From: SHWC01 sp050173345
GTDB lineage: Bacteria; Pseudomonadota; Alphaproteobacteria; UBA828
DNA length: 64,000 nt
Direction of reading: 5' to 3'
Assembly: GCA_050173345.1 (NCBI GenBank)
Contig: JBFXKW010000007.1
Coordinates: 124,001 to 188,000 of the forward strand
This document shows positions 36,522 through 45,570 of the stretch, one piece after another (position 1 is the first letter of the stretch; the number at the start of each line of letters is the position of its first letter). The notes under the pieces were generated by a model that was not told the origin of the DNA, ran no database searches, and saw only the letters and a list, made by a program, of their open reading frames with translations. The position numbers and the translations under genes are program-made.

Positions 36522-37940
36522 TCATGCGCGGAGGCGGCTCTCGCGCGGCTCGCCGAACAGGTAGCCCTGGCCGTAGGGGAACGGGAAGTCGAGCAGCTCG
36601 ACGAGCTGCCGCTCCGTCTCGATCTTCTCGACGACGATGGAGACGCCGGCTCGGCGGGCGTCCTCCAGCAGGCGTTCGATGCGCCGCGCGCCTTCGGGCT
36701 CGGCGCACAGGTCGAGGATGGTGCGGACGTCGAGCTTGACGAACTCGAAGCGGCGCTTCGCCAGTGCGCCGAAGTTGAGGTCGAGGCGCGCGACCTGGTC
36801 GAGCGAGAAGCGATAGCCGAGCCGCTGCAACGCGTCGAGGCCATCCGCCATGGCGTGATAGCCGGCTTCCATGTCCGCCTGCGAGAACTCGAAGACCAGA
36901 TCGTTCGCGAGCTCCTTGTTGTCGCCGAGAAAGTCGAGGAACTGCGGGAAGAAGCTGTCGTCGTGGACCGTGTGTGGCGATACGTTGCAGAAGAAGCCGA
37001 TGTTCCGCTCGCTCCGGTGCAGCCGGCGCATGAGCTGGACGCAGCGGAACAGGAGATTGTTGTCGATCGCCGCGATCAGGCCCGCGTCGGTGGCGACGCG
37101 CAGATATTGCTCCGGGCCGACGATGTCGCCCTCGGGCGAGCGTATGCGCGAGAACGCCTCGTAATACCTCGTGCGGCGATTGGGCAGCGAGACGATGGGC
37201 TGTGCGAAGAGCGTGACCCGCGCGCGCTCCAGGGCGTCGCGCGTCATCTCGAGAATCGCGGCGTCCGGCGCCGGTTCGCCGGCCGCTCCGGCCGTGCCTG
37301 GCGGCGGGTCGTCGAAATCGCTCCCCAACAGGCGGTCGGCGACGAGGTGGCGCCGGTATTCGGTTTCGCCGTTCATGTCGCGGCGCGCGGTGGCGGCCCG
37401 CGCGGTCGGCGCCGCGCCGGCGCCGGTCGGGGCGAGCCGTTCGTCCTGGTTGCCGTTCAGCCGCATCGGCCGCTCGGCGGGCGGGGAGGGCGCCGCCGCT
37501 TCCGTCGCGATCGGCATGTCCTTCGGCAATTGCGCGAGGACCGCCTTCAGGAGGTCGATCTCGCGCCGGCTGTGGGCGTCGGCTTCCGCGCTCTCCTCCG
37601 CGCTCGAAGCCGGCGCCTCGCCGTCGCCCGGGCCGAGCGGATCGGCCGCCATCAACGGCTGGTCGCCGATGATGCGGAGTTCCTGCCGGGCGCGGCGCAG
37701 CTCGGTCTGCACCGCGGCGTTTGACGCCCGCAGGACCCGCAAATCCTCGGTAAAGCGCCGGGCGCGCGCCGTCTGCGTCGCGCCCTGGTGCATCAGGGCC
37801 GCGACGACCAGGAAACCGCCTGCGCCGAACATCGCGACATCGCTGCCCAGCGCCGGCACGATCTGTGGCAGCGCGAAGGCCAAAACGAGGCTGATGCCGA
37901 CATAGGTGAGGGCGATGAGCCCGTGCAGCAGCAAGGACAT
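36522..37940 (-). CDS. Membrane EAL-domain protein with degenerate catalytic motif (TipF-like)
   Basis: A 472-residue protein with two N-terminal membrane helices (LIALTYVGISLVLAFALPQI, and AGGFLVVAALMHQG), a short coiled coil, an unstructured linker, and an EAL domain from about residue 230. The signature reads YYEAFSRI instead of EAL. The asparagine (CNVSPHTV), glutamate (VFEFSQ), lysine (VKLDV), glutamate (VEKIET) and glutamine (GQGYLFGEP) sites are kept, but the DDFG loop is LDQVARLDL, losing one metal aspartate. Caulobacter TipF has this two-helix, coiled-coil, inactive-EAL plan and binds c-di-GMP to recruit flagellar parts, so a flagellar-positioning role is possible. Flagellar genes lie 10 kb away. 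Confidence 0.85.
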   Translation of the reverse strand: MSLLLHGLIALTYVGISLVLAFALPQIVPALGSDVAMFGAGGFLVVAALMHQGATQTARARRFTEDLRVLRASNAAVQTELRRARQELRIIGDQPLMAADPLGPGDGEAPASSAEESAEADAHSRREIDLLKAVLAQLPKDMPIATEAAAPSPPAERPMRLNGNQDERLAPTGAGAAPTARAATARRDMNGETEYRRHLVADRLLGSDFDDPPPGTAGAAGEPAPDAAILEMTRDALERARVTLFAQPIVSLPNRRTRYYEAFSRIRSPEGDIVGPEQYLRVATDAGLIAAIDNNLLFRCVQLMRRLHRSERNIGFFCNVSPHTVHDDSFFPQFLDFLGDNKELANDLVFEFSQADMEAGYHAMADGLDALQRLGYRFSLDQVARLDLNFGALAKRRFEFVKLDVRTILDLCAEPEGARRIERLLEDARRAGVSIVVEKIETERQLVELLDFPFPYGQGYLFGEPRESRLRA

Positions 37941-38035
37941 GAGACACGTCGGACCGGCTGAAACGCTCAGCCTGGATGCTCGGAGAGAACGATTTAAGTA
38001 TGGTTAAGTGGTTCTTTCAGCGTCGAGGTTCCCCG

Positions 38036-39181
38036 ATGAAGACCAACCGGAGCCGCATCGGCGCGGCGCTCGCCGTCGGGCTCTGCGCGCTGCTCGCCGC
38101 GGCGGCGCCACAAGGCGAGGCGGGCGCGCAGGAGCCGTCCCTCGAAACGCTGGTGAGCCGGCTTGAATTGCCGCCGGGTTTTCGCATCGAGCTGGTCACC
38201 GACCAGGTGCCGGGCGCCAGGTCGCTCGCCTGGAGCGACAAGGGAACCCTCTTCGTCGGCACGCGCCGGAACGGCGTCGTCTACGCCGTCACCGGCCTCG
38301 CGGACGATTGGCGTGCCGACCGCGTGGTCACGATCGCAAGCGACCTCGATTCGCCGAACGGCGTAGCGGTGCGGGAGGGCGCGCTCTATGTCGCGGAGAT
38401 CGGCCGCATCATCCGGTTCGACGGTATCGAGAACCGGCTCGACGATCCGCCCGAGCCGATGGTGGTCTATGACGAGCTGCCCGGCGAGCGCCGTCATGGC
38501 TGGCGGTACATGCGGTTCGGGCCCAACGGCCTGCTCTACGTGGCGGTCGGCGCACCGTGCAATGCCTGCCTCGTGCAGGACCCGTTCGGCACCATCGCGA
38601 AGATCAACCCGGACGGCAGCGAGTTCCAGATATTCGCCCGGGGCATCAGGAACTCGGTCGGCTTCGATTGGCACCCGCTGACCCAGGAGCTCTGGTTCAC
38701 CGACAACGGGCGCGACGGCATGGGCGACGACGTGCCGCCGGACGAGCTCAACCGCGCGCGGCAATCGCTGCTCGACTTCGGCTTTCCCTATTGCCATGCC
38801 GGCGAGACGGTCGATCCCGAGCACGGCACCGCGGGCGATTGCGAGCGCGCCGAGCCGCCCGCGCAGAAGCTCGGCCCGCATGTCGCGGCGCTCGGCATGC
38901 GCTTCTATACCGGCGAGATGTTCCCGGCCGCGTTCCGCCATCAGATCTTCATCGCCGAGCACGGCTCGTGGGACCGCAGCGAGCCGATCGGCTACCGCAT
39001 CAGCCTGGTCCGCCTCGACGAGGCCGGTGCGGCGGCGAGCTACGAGCCGTTCATCCAAGGCTGGCTCGGCGCGGACGGCGCGTGGGGCCGGCCGGTCGAC
39101 CTGGAGGTCATGCCGGACGGCTCGATGCTGGTCTCGGACGACCATGCCGGCGCCATATACCGGATCAGCTACGCGCCCTGA
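38036..39181 (+). CDS. Secreted PQQ-dependent sugar (sorbosone-type) dehydrogenase
   Basis: A 381-residue beta-propeller of the soluble aldose sugar dehydrogenase/sorbosone dehydrogenase family, exported to the periplasm. The signal peptide is GAALAVGLCALLAAAAPQGEA-like. Propeller features are LPPGFRIELVTDQVPGARSLA, SPNGVAVREGALYVAE, VGAPCNACL, ARGIRNSVGFDWHP, LWFTDNGRD and FIAEHGSWDR. The start at ATG 38036 gives a proper signal peptide; an upstream ATG at 37976 does not. Substrate and true PQQ use are not shown by sequence. It is transcribed away from the EAL gene. Confidence 0.87.
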   Translation: MKTNRSRIGAALAVGLCALLAAAAPQGEAGAQEPSLETLVSRLELPPGFRIELVTDQVPGARSLAWSDKGTLFVGTRRNGVVYAVTGLADDWRADRVVTIASDLDSPNGVAVREGALYVAEIGRIIRFDGIENRLDDPPEPMVVYDELPGERRHGWRYMRFGPNGLLYVAVGAPCNACLVQDPFGTIAKINPDGSEFQIFARGIRNSVGFDWHPLTQELWFTDNGRDGMGDDVPPDELNRARQSLLDFGFPYCHAGETVDPEHGTAGDCERAEPPAQKLGPHVAALGMRFYTGEMFPAAFRHQIFIAEHGSWDRSEPIGYRISLVRLDEAGAAASYEPFIQGWLGADGAWGRPVDLEVMPDGSMLVSDDHAGAIYRISYAP

Positions 39182-39279
39182 GCGGTTTTGCCACGCCCCG
39201 GCGGTTTCGCTATCCTTGCGCGGGTCGGATCAAGGGGAGGAACAGACCCGTTGACTGAAGCGCGACGGGAGCGAGACCC

Positions 39280-40347
39280 GTGAGAATTCTGGCGCCTGTG
39301 GCGATCTGTCTCGGCCTGGCCCTGGCGATCGGCCTGATCGTCTATAACGGCGCGGGCGATGTGGCCGGCGCGATCGCCGCGGCGAGCTGGGGCATCGTCC
39401 TCGTGGTTCTCGTCCGGCTCGTGCCGATCATGGCGGATGGCTGCCTGTGGCGGCTGCTGTTTCCCCGTGCGGAACGGCCGCCGGTGCCGCTCCTGCTGTG
39501 GACGCGCTGGATCGGCGAGGCTGTCAACACGCTGCTGCCGGGGCTCCAGGTCGGCGGCGCCCTGGTCCGCACCCGTCTCCTGGTGCTGCGCGGCATCCCG
39601 GGCCGCTATGCCGGCGCGAGCGTGGTCGTCGATCTCACCTTGAGCACGCTGACCCAGCTTCTCTTCACCCTCATCGGGATCGGCTTCCTGGTCGCGCGCT
39701 ATGGCGACAGCGGCTTCGCGCGCGGGGCAGCGATCGGCGTCTTCGTCGGCCTGCTGCTGCTCGGCGGCTTCTACTTCACCCAGCGGCGCGGGCTGTTCCG
39801 CGCGCTCGCCGGCATCTTCTCGCGCATGGCAAGGGGGCGCGCCTGGGTCTCGGCGGTGGGCGGCGCCGCCGCGCTCGACGATGCGATCAGGGAGGTCTAC
39901 CGGCAGCCCTGGTCGGTGCTCGGCAATGCCAGCGGCCAGCTTGTCGCCTGGATGCTCGGCGCGGCGGAGATCTGGCTCGCCCTCTATTTCATGGGGCACC
40001 CGGTCACGATCGCCGATGCGCTGCTGCTCGAGAGCCTCGTCCTCGCCGTGCGTGCCGCGGCCTTCATCGTGCCCGGCGCGGTCGGCGTCCAGGAGGGCGC
40101 GCTGATGCTGCTCGGCAGCGTGGTCGGCCTGCCGCCGGAGATCGCGCTCGGGCTCTCGCTGGTCAAGCGGCTGCGTGAGATCGCGCTCGGCGTGCCGGCG
40201 CTGATGGTCTGGCAGGTCGTCGAGGGCCACCGCCTGTTCTCGCGCCGCTCGCGGCCAGCGCCCGCGCCGGCCGCGGCGCCGGCGCCCGAGCCGCTGCCCG
40301 GCATGGCCGCCATGCCCCAGAACGAGAGCCGGCAGGAGGCCGGCTAG
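39280..40347 (+). CDS. HpnL-like/lysylphosphatidylglycerol synthase-type membrane protein
   Basis: A 355-residue integral membrane protein with about eight helices, starting at a GTG (39280). It resembles the hopanoid-associated HpnL group: VNTLLPGLQVGGALVRTRLL near residue 90, YAGASVVVDLTLSTLTQLLFTL, FIVPGAVGVQEGALMLLGSVVGL and ALSLVKRLREI-like sequence near residue 305. HpnL acts in hopanoid transport in other bacteria. No other hopanoid gene is visible here, so the role is inferred from family alone. The last 30 residues are Ala/Pro-rich. Confidence 0.8.
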   Translation: MRILAPVAICLGLALAIGLIVYNGAGDVAGAIAAASWGIVLVVLVRLVPIMADGCLWRLLFPRAERPPVPLLLWTRWIGEAVNTLLPGLQVGGALVRTRLLVLRGIPGRYAGASVVVDLTLSTLTQLLFTLIGIGFLVARYGDSGFARGAAIGVFVGLLLLGGFYFTQRRGLFRALAGIFSRMARGRAWVSAVGGAAALDDAIREVYRQPWSVLGNASGQLVAWMLGAAEIWLALYFMGHPVTIADALLLESLVLAVRAAAFIVPGAVGVQEGALMLLGSVVGLPPEIALGLSLVKRLREIALGVPALMVWQVVEGHRLFSRRSRPAPAPAAAPAPEPLPGMAAMPQNESRQEAG

Positions 40348-40351
40348 CCTC

Positions 40352-40957
40352 TCAGGGCAGCTTGAACAGCGGCTTGAGCCAGCCGGCCGCCTGGATGTAT
40401 TCGATCGCCTCGATGGCGGGAAAGGCGGCGAAGAACCAGATCGAATCGCGGATCGTGCGCAGGATGAAGCGCGGCCGCGTGATGATCTCCTCGTCCGACC
40501 GGTAGCGCGAGAGCCGCGGCAGCCAGCGCGGCACGCGGCGCGCGTAAGCGTCGTACGCGGCGCCGAACCTGGCGTGCAGATAGCCTTCCTCGCGGCGCAC
40601 GACTTGGCGGTAATAGAAGGCGAAGGCGGCCGCCAGCGCCAAGGTGATGCTGAACTGCACCGTCATCAGCCCGATGCCGACCAGGCCCAGGAACGAGAAC
40701 ACGTAGAGCGGGTTGCGCACGATCGAGAAAGGCCCGGTATCGACGACGCGCTCGTTCTTGTAGCCGCCGATATAGGCGGAGCACCAGATGCGCCCGATCA
40801 CGCAGACGATGACCAGCGCATAGCCCAGATACTCGATGGGCTCGTGGAGCATGCTGTCATCGCCCCAGACCGGCCGGGACAGGAAGAGCAGCGCGATCAC
40901 GCCGAGCGCGGCGATCCGCGTGTCGGCGATGCGCCTTTTGAGGAGGCTGGTGGCCAT
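40352..40957 (-). CDS. Isoprenylcysteine carboxyl methyltransferase-like membrane protein
   Basis: A 201-residue membrane protein with four or five helices and the ICMT/PEMT methyltransferase signature: GPFSIVRNPLYVFSFLGLVG (cofactor-binding region) followed by YYRQVVRREEGYLHARFG and YARRVPRWLP. In bacteria this fold methylates lipids or small molecules of unknown identity. It lies 6 bases after the lysS stop in the same direction and is probably co-transcribed with lysS. Confidence 0.83.
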   Translation of the reverse strand: MATSLLKRRIADTRIAALGVIALLFLSRPVWGDDSMLHEPIEYLGYALVIVCVIGRIWCSAYIGGYKNERVVDTGPFSIVRNPLYVFSFLGLVGIGLMTVQFSITLALAAAFAFYYRQVVRREEGYLHARFGAAYDAYARRVPRWLPRLSRYRSDEEIITRPRFILRTIRDSIWFFAAFPAIEAIEYIQAAGWLKPLFKLP

Positions 40958-40963
40958 GACGGC

Positions 40964-42565
40964 CTAGCTGCTCCGCAATTCGCCCGCGAGCGCCTGGCGG
41001 ATCAGCGCGATCGTCTCGTCGAGGCCGTAGAGCGCGATGAACGAGCCCATGCGCGGGCCCTCGCTCTGGCCGAGCAGCACCTCGTAGAGCGCCTTGAACC
41101 AGTCGCGCAGGTTCGCGAAGCGGTGCCGCTTGCCCGCCTCGTACACTTCGTCCTGGATGGTCTCGGCGTCAGCGTCCGCCGGCAGCGCGGCGAGCGCGGC
41201 GGCGAGGTCTTCGAGCGCGGCGCGCTCGTTGTCGTCCGGCGTGCGATAGCGCTTGGCGGGCTTCACGAAGTCCCGATAGTAGTTGATCGCGTAGCCGACC
41301 AGCTTGTCGAGGAACGGCGTGCTCTCGGGCGAAGCGCTCGGCACGTAGCGCGAGATGAAGCCCCAGAGCACCGCCTTGTCCTCGGTGTTGCAGACCGCGG
41401 CGAGGTTCAGGAGGATGCCGTAGCTCAGGCCGGTCTCGGGCGCCGGCGGGTTGCCGGCATGGATGTGCCAGACCGGGTTGGCGCGCCGCGCCGCTTCGTC
41501 CTCCTCCTCGCGATACTTGGCGAGCAGCGCGAGATAGTCGTCGACGCTGCGCGGGATGACGTCGAAATAGAGCCGCTTGGCGCGCCGCGGCTGGTTGAAC
41601 ATGAAGAGCGACAGGCTCTCGGGCGGGCCGTAGCGCAGCCACTCGTCGATGGTCAGGCCGTTGCCCTTCGACTTCGAGATCTTCTCGCCCTTCTCGTCAA
41701 GGAACAGCTCGTAGACGAAGTGCTCGGGCGCGCGGCCGCCGAGGATCGCGCAGATGCGGTCGTAGATGGCGGCGTTGGTCTGGTGATCCTTGCCGAACAT
41801 CTCGAAATCGACCCCGAGCGCCGCCCAGCGCATGCCGAAGTCCGGCTTCCACTGCAGCTTGACCGCGCCGCCGGTGACCGGGAGCGTGGTCTCCTCGCCG
41901 TCCTCGTCGTCGAAGGTGATGGTGCCGGCCTTGGCGTCGACATGCTTCATCGGCACGTAGAGCACGCGCCCGGTCTTCGGCGAGATCGGCAGAAACGGGC
42001 TGTAGGTCGCCTGCCGCTCCGGCCCGAGCGTCGGCAGCATCACCTTCATGATGTCGTCGTAACGCTCGGCCGCGCGCAGCAGCACGGCGTCGAAGCGGCC
42101 GGACTTGTAGTATTCCGTGGCGCTCGCGAACTCGTAGTCGAAGCCGAAGGTATCGAGGAAGCGGCGCAGCATCGCGTTGTTGTGGTGGCCGAAGCTTGCA
42201 TAGTCGCCGCCGAACGGATTGGGCACCGAGGTCAGCGGCCTGTGCAGATAGGGCTCCAGGAAGGCACGGTCGGGGACGTTGTCCGGGATCTTGCGCATCC
42301 CGTCCATGTCGTCGCTGAAGCAGAGCAGCCGCGTCGGCACCTTGTCATCGGTCAGCACGCGGAAGGCGTGGCGCACCATGGTGGTGCGCGCCACCTCGCC
42401 GAAGGTGCCGATGTGCGGCAGGCCGGACGGGCCGTAGCCGGTCGAGAACAGGACATGGCCCTTCTCCGGCACCTTGCCGCCGATGCGTGCGACGATGCGC
42501 TCGGCCTCCTGGAAGGGCCATGCGACGGGGGCGGCCTTGGCAACGGCCTGGGGCGCGACGGACAT
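40964..42565 (-). CDS. lysS: Lysyl-tRNA synthetase, class I
   Basis: Charges tRNA-Lys; this is the class I form found in archaea and alphaproteobacteria, unrelated to the class II enzyme of most bacteria. The 533-residue protein has the class I HIGH-type motif FSTGYGPSGLPHIGTFGEV, the KMSKS-type motif EKISKSKGNGLT, and the helical C-terminal anticodon region ending near LRSS. Its presence explains why the class II-like gene at the window start can be an EF-P modification enzyme. The start ATG 42565 is supported by a TTGACC promoter 30 bases upstream. Confidence 0.96.
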   Translation of the reverse strand: MSVAPQAVAKAAPVAWPFQEAERIVARIGGKVPEKGHVLFSTGYGPSGLPHIGTFGEVARTTMVRHAFRVLTDDKVPTRLLCFSDDMDGMRKIPDNVPDRAFLEPYLHRPLTSVPNPFGGDYASFGHHNNAMLRRFLDTFGFDYEFASATEYYKSGRFDAVLLRAAERYDDIMKVMLPTLGPERQATYSPFLPISPKTGRVLYVPMKHVDAKAGTITFDDEDGEETTLPVTGGAVKLQWKPDFGMRWAALGVDFEMFGKDHQTNAAIYDRICAILGGRAPEHFVYELFLDEKGEKISKSKGNGLTIDEWLRYGPPESLSLFMFNQPRRAKRLYFDVIPRSVDDYLALLAKYREEEDEAARRANPVWHIHAGNPPAPETGLSYGILLNLAAVCNTEDKAVLWGFISRYVPSASPESTPFLDKLVGYAINYYRDFVKPAKRYRTPDDNERAALEDLAAALAALPADADAETIQDEVYEAGKRHRFANLRDWFKALYEVLLGQSEGPRMGSFIALYGLDETIALIRQALAGELRSS

Positions 42566-42594
42566 GAGCGGGAACCTGTGCGGTCGGGGCCGGC

Positions 42595-42623
42595 AAGATG
42601 CGGCAGTTGAAGGGTGCGGTCAA
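42595..42623 (-). promoter_or_regulatory. Predicted sigma-70-type promoter of lysS
   Basis: On the minus strand, TTGACC (42623-42618), 17-bp spacer and CATCTT (42600-42595). The first twelve bases TTGACCGCACCC repeat those of the gap promoter. Confidence 0.48.
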
Positions 42624-42640
42624 CCGATCCGCCGTTTCTC

Positions 42641-42646
42641 TATAAT
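42641..42646 (+). promoter_or_regulatory. TATAAT -10 hexamer 6 bases before the helicase ATG
   Basis: A perfect TATAAT lies 6 bases before ATG 42653, so a transcript started there would have no leader. No good -35 is found 16-18 bases upstream. This is unusual in GC-rich DNA and is offered as a possible leaderless start. Confidence 0.35.
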
Positions 42647-42652
42647 CGCGCC

Positions 42653-45502
42653 ATGGAGGCCATGATCGCAACCGCTCCCCGCACCGTCGCCGGCCCGGCG
42701 CTCGCCTGCGGCGTCCGCCGCGCGGCCTGGCTCGACGCCTCGGGCGAACTGCTGACGCTCTCGCTTGACGAGGCGGTGGCGCGGCTCAATGCGGCCGAGG
42801 CGCCGCCGCTCGTCTGCCATGCGCGAGGCGTGGCGCGCCGGCTCGGCGTCAAGCCATTCGCGGCGCGCGACCTCTTGGAGCTCTACGCGTTCGTCGAGCC
42901 GGCCACCTTCTGCCTGCCGACGCCGCGCGGGCTCGCCGCCGCGCTCGGGCTCGACCCGCCGGCCGCGCTGGAGGACGAAGCCTTCGCGCTGGCCGAGGCG
43001 GCCCAGGCGCTGCTCGACCGGCTCGCCGCGCCCGAGCCGAAGCAGGATGCCGCCGTCGCCATCGCGGCCGTCATGGCGCGCGCCGGCTGGCTGTGGGGGC
43101 CGGCGGTGCAGGCGGCGCTCGCGGCGGGCGGCCATCTTCCGTCCGCCAAGGCGGCGGCGCAGGGCGGCGCGATCGAGGCGCTCGCCGTGTGGTCGCGGCT
43201 CAAGGAGTGGCAGGAGTTCGCGCCCGAGCCGGCCGCCGACCATCACGGCGTCGCCCCGACGGAGGCACGCCAGCGCCTGGCGCGGCTGGTCGGCGATACC
43301 GCCGAGGACCGGCCGCAGCAGAGCGACTATGCCTCCGCGGTCTCCGCCGCGTTCAGCCCGCGCGACGCCGCGGGCGAGCCGCATGTCGTGCTCGCGGAGG
43401 CCGGCACCGGCGTCGGCAAGACGCTCGGCTACCTGGCGCCGGCGAGCCTCTGGGCCGAGCGCAATGACGGCACGGTCTGGCTCTCCACCTACACGCGCAA
43501 TCTGCAACGCCAGGTCGACCAGGAGCTCGACAAGCTGTTTCCCGACCCGAAGCAAAAGACCGACGCCGTGGTCGTGCGCAAGGGCCGCGAGAACTATCTC
43601 TGCCTGCTCAACTATGACGAGGCGGTGCATCGCAGCGCACTGTTGCCGGCCGACCGCGTCGCGCTCGGGCTGATCGCGCGCTGGATCCTGGCGAGCCGCG
43701 ACGGCGACGTGCAGGGCGGCGATTTGCCGGCCTGGCTGATCGACCTGCTCGGCCCGCGCCGCACGCTTGGATTGACCGACCGGCGCGGCGAGTGCATCTA
43801 CGCCGCCTGCACGCACTATCGCACCTGCTTCATCGAGAAGACGCAGCGCCGCGCGCGCACGGCCGAGATCGTCATCGCCAACCATGCGCTTGTCATGGTG
43901 CAGGCGGCGCGCGACGCCTATGCCGGCGAGGGCGACCGCCGGCTGCCCACCCGCTTCGTGTTCGACGAGGCGCATCACGTCTTCGACGCGGCCGACGGCG
44001 CGTTCTCCGGCCATCTCTCGGGGCAGGAAACCTATGAGCTCAGGCGCTGGCTGCTCGGGCCGGAGCGGGCGCGCGAGGCGGGCGGGCCGTCGGTGCGCGG
44101 GCGCGGCCTCAAGAGCCGGATCGGCGACCTGATCGCTGACCGGCGCGGCGCGCTCGCCTCGCTCGACGAGGTGCTCAAGGCGGCGCGCGCCTTGCCCGGC
44201 GAGGGCTGGCACGAGCGCATCGAGGCCGGCGCGCCGCAGGGGCCGACCGAGCGCTTCCTCGCCCTGGTGCGCAAGCAGGTGATGGCGCGGGCGACCGATC
44301 CGGAGAGTCCCTATGGCCTGGAGGCACCGGTCTGGCCGCTCGATGCGGCGCTGCCGGACGCCGCGGCGGCCCTGGAGGCGGCCCTGCTCGGGCTGGCGCG
44401 GCCGATCCGCGCGCTGATCGCCCAGCTCGACGGCCTGCTCGACGACGAGGCGGCGCACCTGGAGCGCGAGGTCCGTGTCCGCATCGAGGCGGTGGTGCGC
44501 GGCCTCGGCCGCCGGCTCGAGGAATCGATCGAGGGCTGGCGCGCCATGCTCGGCTCGCTCGGCGCCGAGACGGGCGAGGGCGACGAGCAGCCGGCCGGCG
44601 CGCCCGAAGGCTTCGTCGACTGGTTCGCGATTGACCGCTTTAATCGGCGCGAGCGCGACATCGGCATGCGCCGCCACCATCTCGACCCGACCGTGCCGTT
44701 CACCGCGCTCGTGCTGGCGCGGGCGCACGGCGTGGTGATGACGTCCGCGACCCTGCGCGACGGCAGCGGCGATGCGGAGGCCGACTGGGCGGCGGCCGAG
44801 GCGCGCACCGGGGCGCGCCACCTGATCCGCCCGGCAATCCGCGCCGAGGTGCCGTCGCCCTTCGATTATGCGCGGCAGACCCGCGTTTTCGTCGTGACCG
44901 ACGTGCCGCGGCGCGAGGTCGACAAGGTGGCGGCGGCTTATCGCGAGCTGTTCCTCGCGGCCGGCGGCGGCGCGCTCGGCCTGTTCACCGCGATCGAGCG
45001 CCTGCGCGCGGTGCATGCCCGCATCGCGCCCGCGCTCGAGGCCCATGACATCCCGCTCTGGGCCCAGCATGTCGATGCGCTCGACACCGCGACCTTGGTC
45101 GACATCTTCCGCGCCGAGGAGGAATCCTGCCTGCTCGGCACCGACGCGATCCGCGACGGCGTGGACGTGCCGGGCCGCAGCCTCCGCCTCATCGTGTTCG
45201 ACCGCGTGCCCTGGCCGCGGCCGGACATCCTGCACAAGGCGCGCCGCGCCGCCTTCGGCGGGCGCGCCTATGACGATCTGATGACGCGGCTTCGGCTGAA
45301 GCAGGCCTATGGCCGGCTGATCCGGCGCGCCAGCGATCTCGGCGTCTTCGTGCTGCTCGACGCGGCGTTTCCGAGCCGGCTGCACGCGGCGTTTCCGCCC
45401 GGCGTCGCGGTCGAGCGCGTCGGCCTGAGCGAGGCGGTCGCCGCGACGCACGCGTTTGTCGCGCCGGTGCCCGCCCTCAGCCCCTTGCAGCCGTCCGCCT
45501 GA
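42653..45502 (+). CDS. DinG/XPD-type ATP-dependent DNA helicase
   Basis: A 949-residue superfamily 2 helicase of the XPD/DinG type. Walker A is AEAGTGVGKTLGYLAPASLWA, the Walker B/DEAH box is FDEAHHVFDAADG, and an iron-sulfur cysteine cluster is likely in ECIYAACTHYRTCFIEK upstream of IVIANHALVM. The C-terminal helicase half has LLGTDAIRDGVDVPGRSLRL and RLKQAYGRLIRR. The first 200 residues are a helical domain of no known fold. Either ATG 42653 or 42662 may be used. It converges with nothing and leads into terB. Confidence 0.9.
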   Translation: MEAMIATAPRTVAGPALACGVRRAAWLDASGELLTLSLDEAVARLNAAEAPPLVCHARGVARRLGVKPFAARDLLELYAFVEPATFCLPTPRGLAAALGLDPPAALEDEAFALAEAAQALLDRLAAPEPKQDAAVAIAAVMARAGWLWGPAVQAALAAGGHLPSAKAAAQGGAIEALAVWSRLKEWQEFAPEPAADHHGVAPTEARQRLARLVGDTAEDRPQQSDYASAVSAAFSPRDAAGEPHVVLAEAGTGVGKTLGYLAPASLWAERNDGTVWLSTYTRNLQRQVDQELDKLFPDPKQKTDAVVVRKGRENYLCLLNYDEAVHRSALLPADRVALGLIARWILASRDGDVQGGDLPAWLIDLLGPRRTLGLTDRRGECIYAACTHYRTCFIEKTQRRARTAEIVIANHALVMVQAARDAYAGEGDRRLPTRFVFDEAHHVFDAADGAFSGHLSGQETYELRRWLLGPERAREAGGPSVRGRGLKSRIGDLIADRRGALASLDEVLKAARALPGEGWHERIEAGAPQGPTERFLALVRKQVMARATDPESPYGLEAPVWPLDAALPDAAAALEAALLGLARPIRALIAQLDGLLDDEAAHLEREVRVRIEAVVRGLGRRLEESIEGWRAMLGSLGAETGEGDEQPAGAPEGFVDWFAIDRFNRRERDIGMRRHHLDPTVPFTALVLARAHGVVMTSATLRDGSGDAEADWAAAEARTGARHLIRPAIRAEVPSPFDYARQTRVFVVTDVPRREVDKVAAAYRELFLAAGGGALGLFTAIERLRAVHARIAPALEAHDIPLWAQHVDALDTATLVDIFRAEEESCLLGTDAIRDGVDVPGRSLRLIVFDRVPWPRPDILHKARRAAFGGRAYDDLMTRLRLKQAYGRLIRRASDLGVFVLLDAAFPSRLHAAFPPGVAVERVGLSEAVAATHAFVAPVPALSPLQPSA

Positions 45503-45570
45503 GCTTCTATGTCTGCTCTTTCTCGTGCCGGCGGGTCTCGGCCCGATCGGATAACAAAAGGACCGGGACA

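Noticed and set aside
35569..37947. 792-residue frame joining the HAD gene with the region of the EAL gene
   Set aside because: The upstream part is an out-of-frame reading of the EAL gene; only the HAD part from 36441 has homology.
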